A DNA stretch of 57,578 nucleotides from an uncultured Pelagibacteraceae bacterium (GCA_902560245.1 CACELK010000010.1:1-57578), one strand, 5' to 3'. Positions 18,424 to 27,749 are shown, counted from the stretch's first letter. Notes: generated by a model not told the origin, from the sequence alone. Translations and numbers: made by a program.

Positions 18424-19710
18424 ATGAATGATTATAAAGTAAAAGATATCTCCCAAGCTGAATTTGGAAGAAAAGAAATTTCATTAGCTGAGACTGAAAT
18501 GCCAGGATTAATGGCAATAAGGGAAGAGTATAAAGGAAAACATCCACTTAAAGGTGCAAAAATTTTAGGTTGTCTTCATATGACAATTCAGACAGCAGTA
18601 TTGATTGAAACGTTAGTTGAACTTGGAGCAGAAGTAAGATGGTCATCATGTAATATTTTTTCTACCCAAGATCACGCAGCAGCAGCAATTGCTAAAGTAG
18701 GAATTCCAGTGTTTGCATGGAAAGGTGAAACTGAAGAGGAATACTGGTGGTGTGTAAAGCAAACAATAGAAGGAAAAAAAGGATGGGAACCAAATATGAT
18801 TTTGGATGATGGTGGTGACCTCACAGCTCTAATGCATAAAGATTATAAAAATTTATTGAAAAACGTAAAAGGACTAAGCGAAGAGACAACAACTGGTGTT
18901 TTAGCTTTAAAAAAAATGCAAGAAAAAGGTACTTTGATGGTACCCGCAATAAATGTGAACGACTCTGTAACAAAATCGAAGTTTGATAATTTATATGGCT
19001 GCAGAGAAAGTTTGGTTGACGGAATCAAAAGAGCAACAGATGTAATGATGTCAGGTAAAGTTGCAATTGTTGCTGGATTTGGAGATGTTGGCAAGGGCAG
19101 TGCTGCATCTTTAAGACAAAGTGGAGCCAGAGTTATGGTTACCGAAACTGATCCAATTTGTGCTTTACAGGCTGCAATGGAAGGTTATGAGGTAGTTCTA
19201 ATGGATGAGATGATAAAGGAAGCAGATATTGTTGTAACTGCAACTGGAAACAAAGATATTGTTACAGCAGATCATATGCGAGAAATGAAGGATAGAGCAA
19301 TATTATGTAATATTGGTCACTTTGATAACGAAATTCAAGTAGAAGCATTAAAAAATTATAAGTGGGATGAGATCAAGCCTCAGGTACATGAAATAACTCT
19401 CCCTAGTAAAAAAAGAATAATCCTATTAGCTGAAGGTAGACTGGTTAATCTGGGTTGTGCAACTGGTCACCCAAGTTTTGTCATGAGCGCTTCTTTTACT
19501 AACCAAGTTACTGCTCAAATAGAATTATGGAATAATTACAAGAAATACGAAAATAAAGTTTACGTTTTACCAAAACATTTGGATGAAAAAGTTGCGAGAC
19601 TTCACTTAGAAAAAGTTGGAGCAAAACTAACCCAAATGTCGAAGGACCAAGCCGACTATATTAGTGTTTCGCCCGAGGGTCCTTATAAGCCAGATGCCTA
19701 TCGCTACTAA
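18424..19710 (+). CDS. ahcY: Adenosylhomocysteinase
   Basis: The enzyme hydrolyses S-adenosylhomocysteine to homocysteine and adenosine, removing the inhibitory product of methylation. The 428 residues include [39 protein letters not shown]-binding [17 protein letters not shown] and the C-terminal signature KPDAYRY with its NAD-contacting Lys and Tyr. The ATG at 18424 is chosen over a TTG at 18406, since [10 protein letters not shown] is the family N-terminus. The 45 bases upstream contain no recognisable SAH or SAM riboswitch. The 3' end overlaps tsaE by 17 bases. Confidence 0.97.
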   Translation: MNDYKVKDISQAEFGRKEISLAETEMPGLMAIREEYKGKHPLKGAKILGCLHMTIQTAVLIETLVELGAEVRWSSCNIFSTQDHAAAAIAKVGIPVFAWKGETEEEYWWCVKQTIEGKKGWEPNMILDDGGDLTALMHKDYKNLLKNVKGLSEETTTGVLALKKMQEKGTLMVPAINVNDSVTKSKFDNLYGCRESLVDGIKRATDVMMSGKVAIVAGFGDVGKGSAASLRQSGARVMVTETDPICALQAAMEGYEVVLMDEMIKEADIVVTATGNKDIVTADHMREMKDRAILCNIGHFDNEIQVEALKNYKWDEIKPQVHEITLPSKKRIILLAEGRLVNLGCATGHPSFVMSASFTNQVTAQIELWNNYKKYENKVYVLPKHLDEKVARLHLEKVGAKLTQMSKDQADYISVSPEGPYKPDAYRY

Positions 19711-20146
19711 AAGTAGCAAATTTGACATATCAAAAGAGAGCGATACAGCTAAAATTGCAAGAAAATTTTCTAAAAGAATAAAAAAGGGAGATACCTTACT
19801 TTTTTTTGGAGAAATTGGAGTTGGAAAAACGACATTTATTAGATATTTTATAAACAATTTCCAAAAAACAAAGCGAGCAAAACAAACAGAGGTTACAAGT
19901 CCAACTTTTACATTATTAAATGAATACGATATCAAAGATTTGGTAATACAACATTATGATTTGTATAGATTAAAGAACAAAAAAGAACTCAAAAATATAG
20001 GTTTTTTAGATAACTTTGAAAACGAGATAACATTAGTTGAATGGGCTGAAAAAGTAGCAAAAAAACCAAAAAATAGAATCGAATTACACTTTGAATATAA
20101 AGCAAAATTAGACAAGAGAATTTTAAAAATTTATGACTTTAGATAA
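19694..20146 (+). CDS. tsaE: tRNA t6A biosynthesis ATPase TsaE
   Basis: A small P-loop protein of 150 residues: GEIGVGKT (39-46), [26 protein letters not shown] and LVEWAEKV are the TsaE (YjeE) signature. It supports the TsaB-TsaD complex in making threonylcarbamoyladenosine at position 37 of ANN-decoding tRNAs. The ATG at 19694 lies inside the end of ahcY. The 3' end overlaps the sugar kinase by 14 bases. The tsaE-amgK-murU order is widespread in alphaproteobacteria. Confidence 0.94.
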   Translation: MPIATKSSKFDISKESDTAKIARKFSKRIKKGDTLLFFGEIGVGKTTFIRYFINNFQKTKRAKQTEVTSPTFTLLNEYDIKDLVIQHYDLYRLKNKKELKNIGFLDNFENEITLVEWAEKVAKKPKNRIELHFEYKAKLDKRILKIYDFR

Positions 20147-21092
20147 AAATCTAACTAAGATAGAAGGAGATGCATCTTCAAGAAGCTTCTATATTAAAAG
20201 AAAAAATAAAAGAAGATCTATAGTAATTTATTCAGAAAAAAATAAAGAAAAAAATCTTTTAATTTATGATTCTATCAATAAAATTTTAAATAAGAATGGT
20301 ATTAAAGCTCCAAAGCTTTTAAATCAAAAATATAACAAAAGTTTAATTGAAATAGAATTTTTAGGTGATTATACTATTCACTTTCTACTTAAATTTCAAA
20401 AAAAAAATAAACTAGTAATATTTAAAGATATTTTATCTTTACTAAATAAAATACAGAAAATTAAAACTAATAAGATTAAAAATTTTAATAATAAAATTTA
20501 TAAAATCCCAATTTATTCTAAAACAATCCTTTTGAAAGAAACAGAACTTTTTCTAAAATGGTATGTGCCAAAAGTTATTAAAAAAGAAAAAGTATTAAAT
20601 ATAGAAAAAATTTTAAAAAAAGAAGTCATAAAATTATTATCAAAATTAAAATTAAAAAATAACACCTTTGTTCATAGAGATTTTCATGTGTCAAATTTAA
20701 TAAAATCTAATAAAAAAATTGGGGTTTTAGATAGTCAAGATGCGCTTATTGGAAACAGAGCTTATGACTTAGCTTCTTTAGTAGATGATGTTAGATTAAA
20801 AACATCAACTAAATTTAAAAAATCAATATATAATTATTATTTAAAACTTAATCAAAATGCATTTGATATAAAAAAATTTCAAAATGATTTTGATATTTTA
20901 TCAGTTTTGAGAAATTTAAAGATTATAGGAATTTTTACTAGACTAGCTATAAGAGATAAAAAAAAGAAGTATTTAAAATTAATACCATATGCATGGAAAT
21001 TGATAGAATTAAGAATGGAGAATAATTCATCTTTTTTAAACTTAAAAAAATGTCTAGATGATAATTTTAGTATAAAATTAAGAAAAAAATGA
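20133..21092 (+). CDS. amgK: AmgK-like cell-wall amino-sugar kinase (aminoglycoside phosphotransferase fold)
   Basis: A 319-residue APH-fold kinase. The catalytic loop is FVHRDFHVSNLI, and the metal site is VLDSQDALIGNRAYDLASLVDD. The N-terminal EGDASSRSFYIKRK matches the family's 'GDaSfRrYfR' signature. AmgK phosphorylates MurNAc/GlcNAc at the anomeric position, and MurU then activates it to UDP-MurNAc, bypassing de novo synthesis. Placement between tsaE and murU supports the call. The protein is unusually rich in Lys, and overlaps both neighbours, so it is almost certainly co-expressed with them. Confidence 0.82.
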   Translation: MTLDKNLTKIEGDASSRSFYIKRKNKRRSIVIYSEKNKEKNLLIYDSINKILNKNGIKAPKLLNQKYNKSLIEIEFLGDYTIHFLLKFQKKNKLVIFKDILSLLNKIQKIKTNKIKNFNNKIYKIPIYSKTILLKETELFLKWYVPKVIKKEKVLNIEKILKKEVIKLLSKLKLKNNTFVHRDFHVSNLIKSNKKIGVLDSQDALIGNRAYDLASLVDDVRLKTSTKFKKSIYNYYLKLNQNAFDIKKFQNDFDILSVLRNLKIIGIFTRLAIRDKKKKYLKLIPYAWKLIELRMENNSSFLNLKKCLDDNFSIKLRKK

Positions 21093-21784
21093 AAATTAAA
21101 ACTGCTTTTATTTTGTGTGCTGGATATGGGAAAAGACTGAATCCGCTTACTTTGGAAAATCCCAAACCATTAATTAAACTGAATAATCAAACTTTACTTG
21201 AAAATACTATTAATATTGCTGAAAAATTAAACATTGAAAATATAAAAATAAATACATTTTATTTAGAAGATAAAATAAAAAATTTTTTAAGTAAAAAAAG
21301 TTTTAATATTAAAATTGATTTAATAAGTGATGGAGATAATATTCTTGATACTGGTGGTGGTATATATAATTTAATAAAATCGTCGGCAGATCAAGAAAAT
21401 TTTATAGTTTTTAATCCTGATACCGTTTGGAATTTAGAATATATTAATTTTATTGAAAAAATGGAAGATTATTATTTTGAACAAGAATTAAATAATATTT
21501 TGTTAGTAGTAAAAAAAAAATTCAGTTTTGATAAGAGTCTAAATGGTGATTTTTGCATGGAAAAAAATCTATTAACTAAACAACATAATAATGATTATAT
21601 TTTCACTGGATGCCAAATAATAAATAGAAAAAACTTTAATTATGTTAAAGATACTAAATTCTCAATTCTAGATATATGGAAAGAAATGATGCAAAAAAAT
21701 AAATTATTTGGCTTTGAGAGTAAATGTGAATTTTTTCATGTAACAAACTTAAAAATTTATAATCAATTATTAAAAAGCAATTAA
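21089..21784 (+). CDS. murU: MurU-like N-acetylmuramate 1-phosphate uridylyltransferase
   Basis: A 231-residue sugar-1-phosphate nucleotidyltransferase. The nucleotide-binding signature is CAGYGKRLNPLTLENPKPLIKL, followed by DTGGGIYN and the metal-site segment FIVFNPDTVWN. MurU makes UDP-MurNAc from MurNAc-1-phosphate in the anhydromuropeptide recycling branch that avoids the fosfomycin-sensitive step. The substrate is inferred from the amgK neighbour (four-base ATGA-type overlap), since related enzymes use other sugars. The 3' end overlaps gpmA on the opposite strand by 15 bases. Confidence 0.83.
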   Translation: MKIKTAFILCAGYGKRLNPLTLENPKPLIKLNNQTLLENTINIAEKLNIENIKINTFYLEDKIKNFLSKKSFNIKIDLISDGDNILDTGGGIYNLIKSSADQENFIVFNPDTVWNLEYINFIEKMEDYYFEQELNNILLVVKKKFSFDKSLNGDFCMEKNLLTKQHNNDYIFTGCQIINRKNFNYVKDTKFSILDIWKEMMQKNKLFGFESKCEFFHVTNLKIYNQLLKSN

Positions 21785-22486
21785 GTCGTTTGCTCTAGCT
21801 TGATCTAAATACTTACATTCAGTTATTTTATTGTTGATACTGAATTTTATTAAAAGTGGATTCCCGGTTGGAATTTCCAAAGAAGTAATTTTCTTTTCAT
21901 TTAGTTTGAATAAGTACTTACATAATGACCTTATTGAATTCCCATGAGCGGTAATAAGAATATTTTTATCGTTAATTAATTTGTCTTTTATATTTTTTTT
22001 AAAATATGGAATTACTCTATTGAATGTATCTTCCAATGACTCTGTATCTGGAACAAGGTCTTTAGGAACATCTTTGTAAACTTTAATATTAATAGGATGA
22101 TATGGATTATTTTTACTTAAAGGATTAGGCTTTATACTCCAAGATCTTCTAAATTCTTGAATCTTTTTTTCCCCAAGTTTCTTTTTCATTTCATCTTTAT
22201 TTAATCCAGTAAGAGATCCGTAATGTCTCTCATTAAGCTGCCAAGCTTTTGTAAAATTATTTTTAATTCTCATAGTATTTAGAATTAATTTTAATGTATT
22301 TATCGCTCTTATCTGATAAGAAGTGAAAAAATAATCAAATCTTAAGTTTTTTTCTTTTAATAGTTCTCCAGCTTTACATGCCTCTAATTTACCCTTTGCA
22401 GTTAAATCTACATCAACCCAACCAGTAAATCTTTTTTCAAGATTCCACTCACTTTGGCCATGTCTTACTAAAATTAAATGACTCAT
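21770..22486 (-). CDS. gpmA: 2,3-bisphosphoglycerate-dependent phosphoglycerate mutase
   Basis: Interconverts 3- and 2-phosphoglycerate. The 238 residues open with LVRHGQSEWNLEKRFTGWVDVDLTAKG, carrying the phosphohistidine (H9). RHYGSLTGLNK, YPINIKVYKD-like substrate residues and the second His in ITAHGNSIRSLCKYL complete the active site. The length and insertions are those of the cofactor-dependent dPGM rather than the short phosphatases. The gene is convergent with murU and divergent from the VanZ-like gene. Confidence 0.95.
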   Translation of the reverse strand: MSHLILVRHGQSEWNLEKRFTGWVDVDLTAKGKLEACKAGELLKEKNLRFDYFFTSYQIRAINTLKLILNTMRIKNNFTKAWQLNERHYGSLTGLNKDEMKKKLGEKKIQEFRRSWSIKPNPLSKNNPYHPINIKVYKDVPKDLVPDTESLEDTFNRVIPYFKKNIKDKLINDKNILITAHGNSIRSLCKYLFKLNEKKITSLEIPTGNPLLIKFSINNKITECKYLDQARANDLIAF

Positions 22487-22518
22487 GAATAAAATTTATT
22501 TATAAGATAATTTTATAT

Positions 22519-22878
22519 ATGACAAAATTAGTTTTTCATATTTTAAATATAATTTTTATTATATTCTATCTTTTTCCAGGAAGTATTTCAGGGTTTTTAA
22601 TCTATAAAAATTTACAAAAACAGCCACAAATTTTACCAGATTTTATTTTTTCATCTAATCACGTAATAGCATTAGCTTTATTGTCTTTTTTTGGCTTTGT
22701 TGTTTACTCTAATATTTATAAGAAGTTAATAATATATTTTTTATTCATTTCCATAATTTTTGAATTTTTTCATATGTTTATACCAAATAGAAGTTTTCAA
22801 TTTGCGGACTTATTTGGTAATATAATTGGTGTTTTTATTGCTATAGGATTATTTTATATTTTTAAAAAAAAATTATGA
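22519..22878 (+). CDS. VanZ-like family membrane protein
   Basis: A 119-residue protein with about four membrane helices. The family signature is visible as EFFHMFIPNRSFQFADLFGNIIGVFIAIGLF, equivalent to the 'E.hQ.f.p.R..s..Dl..N..G' pattern of VanZ-like proteins. VanZ itself gives slight teicoplanin resistance; the general function of the family is unknown, and nothing here implies resistance. It overlaps the zeta subunit gene by four bases (ATGA). Confidence 0.75.
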   Translation: MTKLVFHILNIIFIIFYLFPGSISGFLIYKNLQKQPQILPDFIFSSNHVIALALLSFFGFVVYSNIYKKLIIYFLFISIIFEFFHMFIPNRSFQFADLFGNIIGVFIAIGLFYIFKKKL

Positions 22879-23183
22879 ATACTTTTGAAGATAGAAAAAA
22901 AAGTTTTGAAAAAAAATTTGCCCATGATGAAGAAAAACTATTTAAGATTTCAGCAAAGAGAAATAAATATTTAGCAGAATGGGTATCCACAATTTTGAAA
23001 TATACAATCGTGGAACAAGAAAAGTATTTACAAGATATTATTAAAGCTGATTTCCAAGAAGTGGGCGATGAGGATGTTTTTAAAAAAATTAAAAGAGATT
23101 TAGAATTATGTAATATTTCTGATCAAGAGATAAGAAATAAAATGAAAGAGCTTAATGATAAGGCAAAATCCGAATTTCAATAA
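22875..23183 (+). CDS. F1-ATPase inhibitor zeta subunit (DUF1476)
   Basis: A small, charged, helical protein of 102 residues. The opening MNTFEDRKKSFEKKFAHDEEKLFKISAKRNKYLAEW is the DUF1476 signature. In Paracoccus this zeta subunit binds F1 and blocks wasteful ATP hydrolysis by the ATP synthase, mainly through its N-terminal segment. The N-terminus here is well conserved, so an inhibitory role is likely. The ATP synthase genes are not in this window. Its last 29 bases overlap the SLT-type lipoprotein in another frame. Confidence 0.88.
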   Translation: MNTFEDRKKSFEKKFAHDEEKLFKISAKRNKYLAEWVSTILKYTIVEQEKYLQDIIKADFQEVGDEDVFKKIKRDLELCNISDQEIRNKMKELNDKAKSEFQ

Positions 23184-23766
23184 ATATTCATTTTTCTTAT
23201 TTCTTTTAATTTTAACCTCTTGTTCATCCATACCTAAAAATACTGCCGATAGCTGTTTAATATTTACTGAGAGATATTTGTGGTACAAGCATGCAAAAAA
23301 AACTGAGAGAAAATGGGGGACTCCAATATATATTCAGCTGGCAATTATAAAAATGGAATCTGACTTCGATTGGTTAGCAAAACCTAAAAGAAAAAAAATA
23401 TTTAAGATTATACCCTACAAAAGGCCATCAAGTTCATTTGGTTACTCACAAGCTGTAAAGGGGACATGGAAACAATATAAAAATGAAACTGGTAATTCAT
23501 TTGCTCGAAGAACAAGATTTAAAGACAGCGTTGATTTTATAGGGTGGTATACTACTAAAACTGAAAAAATTTTAAAAATTTCTAAAGGAGATGCTTTTAA
23601 ACAGTATATTGCTTATCATGAAGGGTGGGGAAACTATAAAAATTATAAAAATAATCCAAAAGTAATTGAATTGGCAAAAAAAGTAAAAAAACAATCCGAT
23701 AAGTATAAATATCAGCTTGATAAATGTAGTTCAAAATTAAATAGAAAAAAATATATATTATTTTAA
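23155..23766 (+). CDS. SLT-type lytic transglycosylase-like lipoprotein
   Basis: A 203-residue exported protein. Residues 10-23 form a lipoprotein signal ending in LTSC (lipidation at C23). The following domain has the lysozyme-like pattern with a candidate catalytic glutamate in IKMESDF (E68), then SSFGYSQAVKGTWKQY and AYHEGWGNY, which match the SLT active-site groove. Such enzymes cut the glycan strands of peptidoglycan to 1,6-anhydro products, the substrates of AmpG-type recycling. It starts at ATG 23155 inside the zeta gene and converges on the RND pump gene with a four-base overlap. Confidence 0.8.
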   Translation: MIRQNPNFNKYSFFLFLLILTSCSSIPKNTADSCLIFTERYLWYKHAKKTERKWGTPIYIQLAIIKMESDFDWLAKPKRKKIFKIIPYKRPSSSFGYSQAVKGTWKQYKNETGNSFARRTRFKDSVDFIGWYTTKTEKILKISKGDAFKQYIAYHEGWGNYKNYKNNPKVIELAKKVKKQSDKYKYQLDKCSSKLNRKKYILF

Positions 23767-26700
23767 TTTAATTCTTTTTTAAGTCGAATATCTATCTCAT
23801 CAATTCGTTTAGTATTTTTTGCAAGTGCAAGATACATTGTAGGAGTTACATATAATGTAAAGAAAGTTGAAATTATCATTCCTCCAAATATTGTAGAACC
23901 TATTGCGAGTCTAGAACCTTCACCTGCTCCTGGGCCTATATTTCCAATTATAAGTGGCAACATAGCAATCATAGTGCTCAAAGATGTCATAATAATAGGT
24001 CTAAACCTTAAGTCACACGCCTCTTTTATGGAATTTTCAATATTTTTTCCGGCAAGTCTTAATTGATTAGCATAATCGACAATTAAAATACTATTTTTTG
24101 TAGAAATACCAATTAAAATTACCAAAGCAATTTGTGAAAAAATATTTATTGAACTATTTAAAAATAATATAAAAATTAAACCACCAAAAACAGCTAGTGG
24201 AACCGTTAAAATAATTATGAAAGGATGGATAAATGAATTAAACGTTGCTGCCATAACTAGATAGGCAGTTAATAAAGCTAAGACAAATATAATATATAAC
24301 TCGTTAGTTGTTTCTTTTAATTCTTCAGATTTCCCTTTCCAAGCAATTTGTTTTTCGGGGTCAATTTTGGTCATGCTATCCTCTAAAAACTTTATGGCTT
24401 TATCTAAGGTATAATTTTCTGAAATATTTGCTGAGATTGTAACAGCTCTTTGTCTATTGTATCTAGATAGTTTGTTTGCAGCACCCTCTTCTTCAAAGCT
24501 TACTAGGTTTGCCAAAGAAATTAGTTTGTTATTATTTTCTGATCTAACAAAAATTTTACTTAAACCTTCTTTACTTTTTCTATCATCAAAATATTGTTGT
24601 AAAATAATTGGATACTCTTTTCCTAATTTGTTAAATTTGGTAACAGTTTTTCCTCCATATAAAGTTTCAAGTGTTTGTCCTATTGACTGAGTAGATATAC
24701 CTAAATCTTTTGCTTTATTTTTATTAACTACTAACTTTATCTCTGGTTTCTTTCTAGTATAGTCAGATTCTATTCTAGATAAATTTTTATTTTCTCTTAA
24801 TATTTTAATTAATTCGTCTTGAGTTTTTTCTAAATCTTCGTATGTGCTTCCTAATATAACCATTTGAACTGGTTTATTATAGTTTGAAACTCTTATAGAC
24901 TGTGGAGATATTGGAAAAGCAACTGTTTGAGGTACTGTCACAATTTTTCCAATTGCTTTTCGCATAACCGTTTGAGACCCTTCATTTCGATTTTCCCACC
25001 TATTTAAAAGTGCGATAATTAAAAAGCTATTTTCTGAACCAAATCCAGGAACGATCATTAAAAATTTGTTATAAGGGCTATCTTCTTTCTTTAATAAAGG
25101 TATTAATCTTTTTTCTACATCTTCAGCTCTTTGTTGAGTATATTTAAAAGAGCTTCCTTCATCTGTTAGACCAATTACCAAATATGCACCTCTATCTTCC
25201 ATAGGAAGCAGTTCTTTCTTAGAAAAATTATATAAAAGGCCTGATGCAATAACTATTGATATGATAAATATTGATATTATCTTTATTTTGTCTAGCCAAA
25301 ATTTTAATGTATCTTTATAGAAATCTAAAAAACTTTGAAAGAATTTATCAAATTTTATATTTACAAAATTTTTCTTTTCCTTTTTATTTAAAAATTTACT
25401 TCCAAGCATAGGAGATAAAGTTAATGCAACAAACGATGAAACCACTATTGCAAAAGTTAGAGCAATTGCAGTTTCTCTAAACAGAGTTCCTGAAATTCCC
25501 TCTATAAAAATTAAGGGCAGAAAAACCGCTATCAATATTAGTGTAGTTGCTATAATTGCAAATGTTATTTGTTTTGATCCTCTGTATGATGCAACCAATG
25601 GAGTTTCACCTTTTTCTATTCTTCTATAAATTGCATCAGTCATTATTACAGAATCATCAGTAATTATGCCTATTGCTAGAATAAAGCTTAATAAAACAAA
25701 TATATTTATTGATAAATCGAATAAATAAAGACCTAAAAAAGTTGCAACAAGACTTACAGGAAGAGCGATAGCTGGAACAATAACAGCTTTAAGATTACCT
25801 AAAAACAAATAAATTATAAGAACAACCAATATGAATGCTATTAATAAAGTTTTATAGACTTCATTAATTGCAGCACCTATATAGTTTGCCCTATTAAAAG
25901 CAATTTCTATTTTAAGACCATCTGGTAATGTTTTTCTTATCTCTTTAACTTTTTTTTTAATTTCTTTTGAAAGTTCTACTGTTGATGCTCCACTTCTAGC
26001 GTAAATTCCAATTCCAACAGTTTTTAAATTAAGTGCATTTTTACTTTGTGATCTAAATAGTGCTTTTTCAGACACTGGTCCAAACTCTATATTTGAAATA
26101 TCGCCTAGTCTTACCAAATTATTTTTATCTTTTTTGATAGGTAATTCTTTTAATTGATCTAAATCACTATATGACTTATCTAGATTAATTGTTAAATCTA
26201 TATTATTTGACTCCAAGGTACCTGCTGGTAAACTTACATTCTCATTTCTCAAAGCATTTTCAACCTCTTGTATAGTTAGATTATTTGCAGCTAGTCTAAT
26301 TGGATTTATCCAAACTCTAACACTCAGGTCTCTAAGTCCGCCAGTTCTGATTCTTCCAACGTTTTTTATACTGGAAAATTGATCAACTAAATATCTTTCA
26401 GCATAATCACCTAGCTCTAAGTCGGTCCATGTTGGAGAAGATAATGCAATCCACATAGTTGTAGTAAAACCTGCGGCCTGTTTTAATATTTGAGGTGGGT
26501 CAGCTTCAGAAGGCAGGTTGTCGACTATCCTAGCTACTCTTTCTCTAATATCGTTTGCAGCATTATCCAAGTCTATTTCAGTATCAAATTCTACATTGAT
26601 AGTACTCTTTCCGTTTTCTGATTTTGAGTCGATGTTTTTTACTCCTTCTGCACCACCAATTACATCTTCAATAACTTGTGTTACTTCTTCATCTACAATT

Positions 26701-26873
26701 GGCGCAGAAGCCGATTTGTATTCAACTTTAATTTGAACCACTGGAGGCTGGATACCAGAAGGCAATTCTCTTACTGGCAATTTCCAAAAAACAAATAATC
26801 CAAAAACTATGAGAATAAGAGACATTACCCATGATACTACCGGTCTTTTAATACTTATTTCTGTCAAATACAT
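23763..26873 (-). CDS. RND family efflux transporter, inner-membrane pump (AcrB/MexB-like HAE1 group)
   Basis: A 1036-residue proton-driven pump. The N-terminus MYLTEISIKRPVVSWVMSLILIVFG, the helix 4 motif with paired acidic residues (LAIGIITDDSVIMTDAIYRRIE, the relay aspartates), and the second-half repeats GISTKNSILIVDYANQ and LRFRPIIMTSLSTM match hydrophobe/amphiphile exporters. Two large periplasmic loops are present. It is followed directly upstream by its adaptor gene with no gap. No TolC-like outer-membrane channel is in the window. The substrate is unknown. Confidence 0.93.
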   Translation of the reverse strand: MYLTEISIKRPVVSWVMSLILIVFGLFVFWKLPVRELPSGIQPPVVQIKVEYKSASAPIVDEEVTQVIEDVIGGAEGVKNIDSKSENGKSTINVEFDTEIDLDNAANDIRERVARIVDNLPSEADPPQILKQAAGFTTTMWIALSSPTWTDLELGDYAERYLVDQFSSIKNVGRIRTGGLRDLSVRVWINPIRLAANNLTIQEVENALRNENVSLPAGTLESNNIDLTINLDKSYSDLDQLKELPIKKDKNNLVRLGDISNIEFGPVSEKALFRSQSKNALNLKTVGIGIYARSGASTVELSKEIKKKVKEIRKTLPDGLKIEIAFNRANYIGAAINEVYKTLLIAFILVVLIIYLFLGNLKAVIVPAIALPVSLVATFLGLYLFDLSINIFVLLSFILAIGIITDDSVIMTDAIYRRIEKGETPLVASYRGSKQITFAIIATTLILIAVFLPLIFIEGISGTLFRETAIALTFAIVVSSFVALTLSPMLGSKFLNKKEKKNFVNIKFDKFFQSFLDFYKDTLKFWLDKIKIISIFIISIVIASGLLYNFSKKELLPMEDRGAYLVIGLTDEGSSFKYTQQRAEDVEKRLIPLLKKEDSPYNKFLMIVPGFGSENSFLIIALLNRWENRNEGSQTVMRKAIGKIVTVPQTVAFPISPQSIRVSNYNKPVQMVILGSTYEDLEKTQDELIKILRENKNLSRIESDYTRKKPEIKLVVNKNKAKDLGISTQSIGQTLETLYGGKTVTKFNKLGKEYPIILQQYFDDRKSKEGLSKIFVRSENNNKLISLANLVSFEEEGAANKLSRYNRQRAVTISANISENYTLDKAIKFLEDSMTKIDPEKQIAWKGKSEELKETTNELYIIFVLALLTAYLVMAATFNSFIHPFIIILTVPLAVFGGLIFILFLNSSINIFSQIALVILIGISTKNSILIVDYANQLRLAGKNIENSIKEACDLRFRPIIMTSLSTMIAMLPLIIGNIGPGAGEGSRLAIGSTIFGGMIISTFFTLYVTPTMYLALAKNTKRIDEIDIRLKKELN

Positions 26874-27743
26874 TTATTTATTTATTGGCTTTATTTTGCC
26901 CTTAGGATTTATTTTTTTTAGTCCTTCAGCTGCAATTATATTGTATTCCTCCAGACCTTCTAAAACTTCAACATAACCTTCACTTCTATTGCCTATTTCT
27001 ATTTCAACTTTATTTACTGAGTTATCATCTAAAATTTTATAAACATAAGCTTTATTTCCCTCTAACATTACACTTGTATCAGGTATCCCAAGTTTTTTTC
27101 TTGAATTGAATTTAACTGTAACTTCTAATAATGAGCCAGGGATAAGTTCAAAACTTTTGTTTTCAATTTTTATTCTTGTCAAAATGCTTCTTGTTTCTGC
27201 GTTTATCCTACTAGATACTCCATCAACATATCCGTTATAAATTTTATTTTTGTTTCCTGAAAACTTAGCTTCAATTGGAAGACCTTTTTTTAATACTGAT
27301 GCGAAAGTTTCTGGTATTTTAAGATCCGAATAAATTATTGAGCTATCGTCCAAGGTTATTATAATAGAATTATCTGATCCCAAAGTATCTTCGGTAAGAC
27401 CCCTGTATCCAAGTATTCCACTAAATGGCGCTATAATATTCCTATCTTTTAAATTTATAATAGTTTCACCTTTTTTGATGTAATTTTTAAGTTCTAGCTC
27501 AGCATTTAACTCATTTTTCTTAATTCTAAAACTTTCAGTTTTTTTTGAAATAGCTGTACCAAAACTTTCTATTTTTTCAGAAAAATTTCTATTTATAACT
27601 TCAGCGACTATTATACCTGGTGGAGGTCTTTTACTAAATTTTTTTGCGAAATGCGAACCTATCATCATCCTTGCAATAATTACTCCAGATATTATCACAA
27701 AGAATATAAGTATTATTGACGTAACTTTTGTTGATCTTTTCAT
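26874..27743 (-). CDS. RND efflux periplasmic adaptor, short form apparently lacking the alpha-hairpin
   Basis: A membrane-fusion-type adaptor of 289 residues; family members usually have 350-400. Residues 8-27 are an N-terminal membrane anchor. The first lipoyl half (about 60-98, ending KKGETIINLKD) runs directly into the second half (RNIIAPFSGILGYRG, from about 102). The alpha-helical coiled-coil hairpin that normally separates the halves and contacts TolC therefore seems absent. The beta-barrel and membrane-proximal domains follow (LPIEAKFSG ... VYKILDDNSVNKVEIEIGNR ... IAAEGLKKINPKGKIKPI). It is paired with the RND pump gene with no intergenic gap. Confidence 0.88.
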   Translation of the reverse strand: MKRSTKVTSIILIFFVIISGVIIARMMIGSHFAKKFSKRPPPGIIVAEVINRNFSEKIESFGTAISKKTESFRIKKNELNAELELKNYIKKGETIINLKDRNIIAPFSGILGYRGLTEDTLGSDNSIIITLDDSSIIYSDLKIPETFASVLKKGLPIEAKFSGNKNKIYNGYVDGVSSRINAETRSILTRIKIENKSFELIPGSLLEVTVKFNSRKKLGIPDTSVMLEGNKAYVYKILDDNSVNKVEIEIGNRSEGYVEVLEGLEEYNIIAAEGLKKINPKGKIKPINK

Positions 27744-27749
27744 TTGTAT

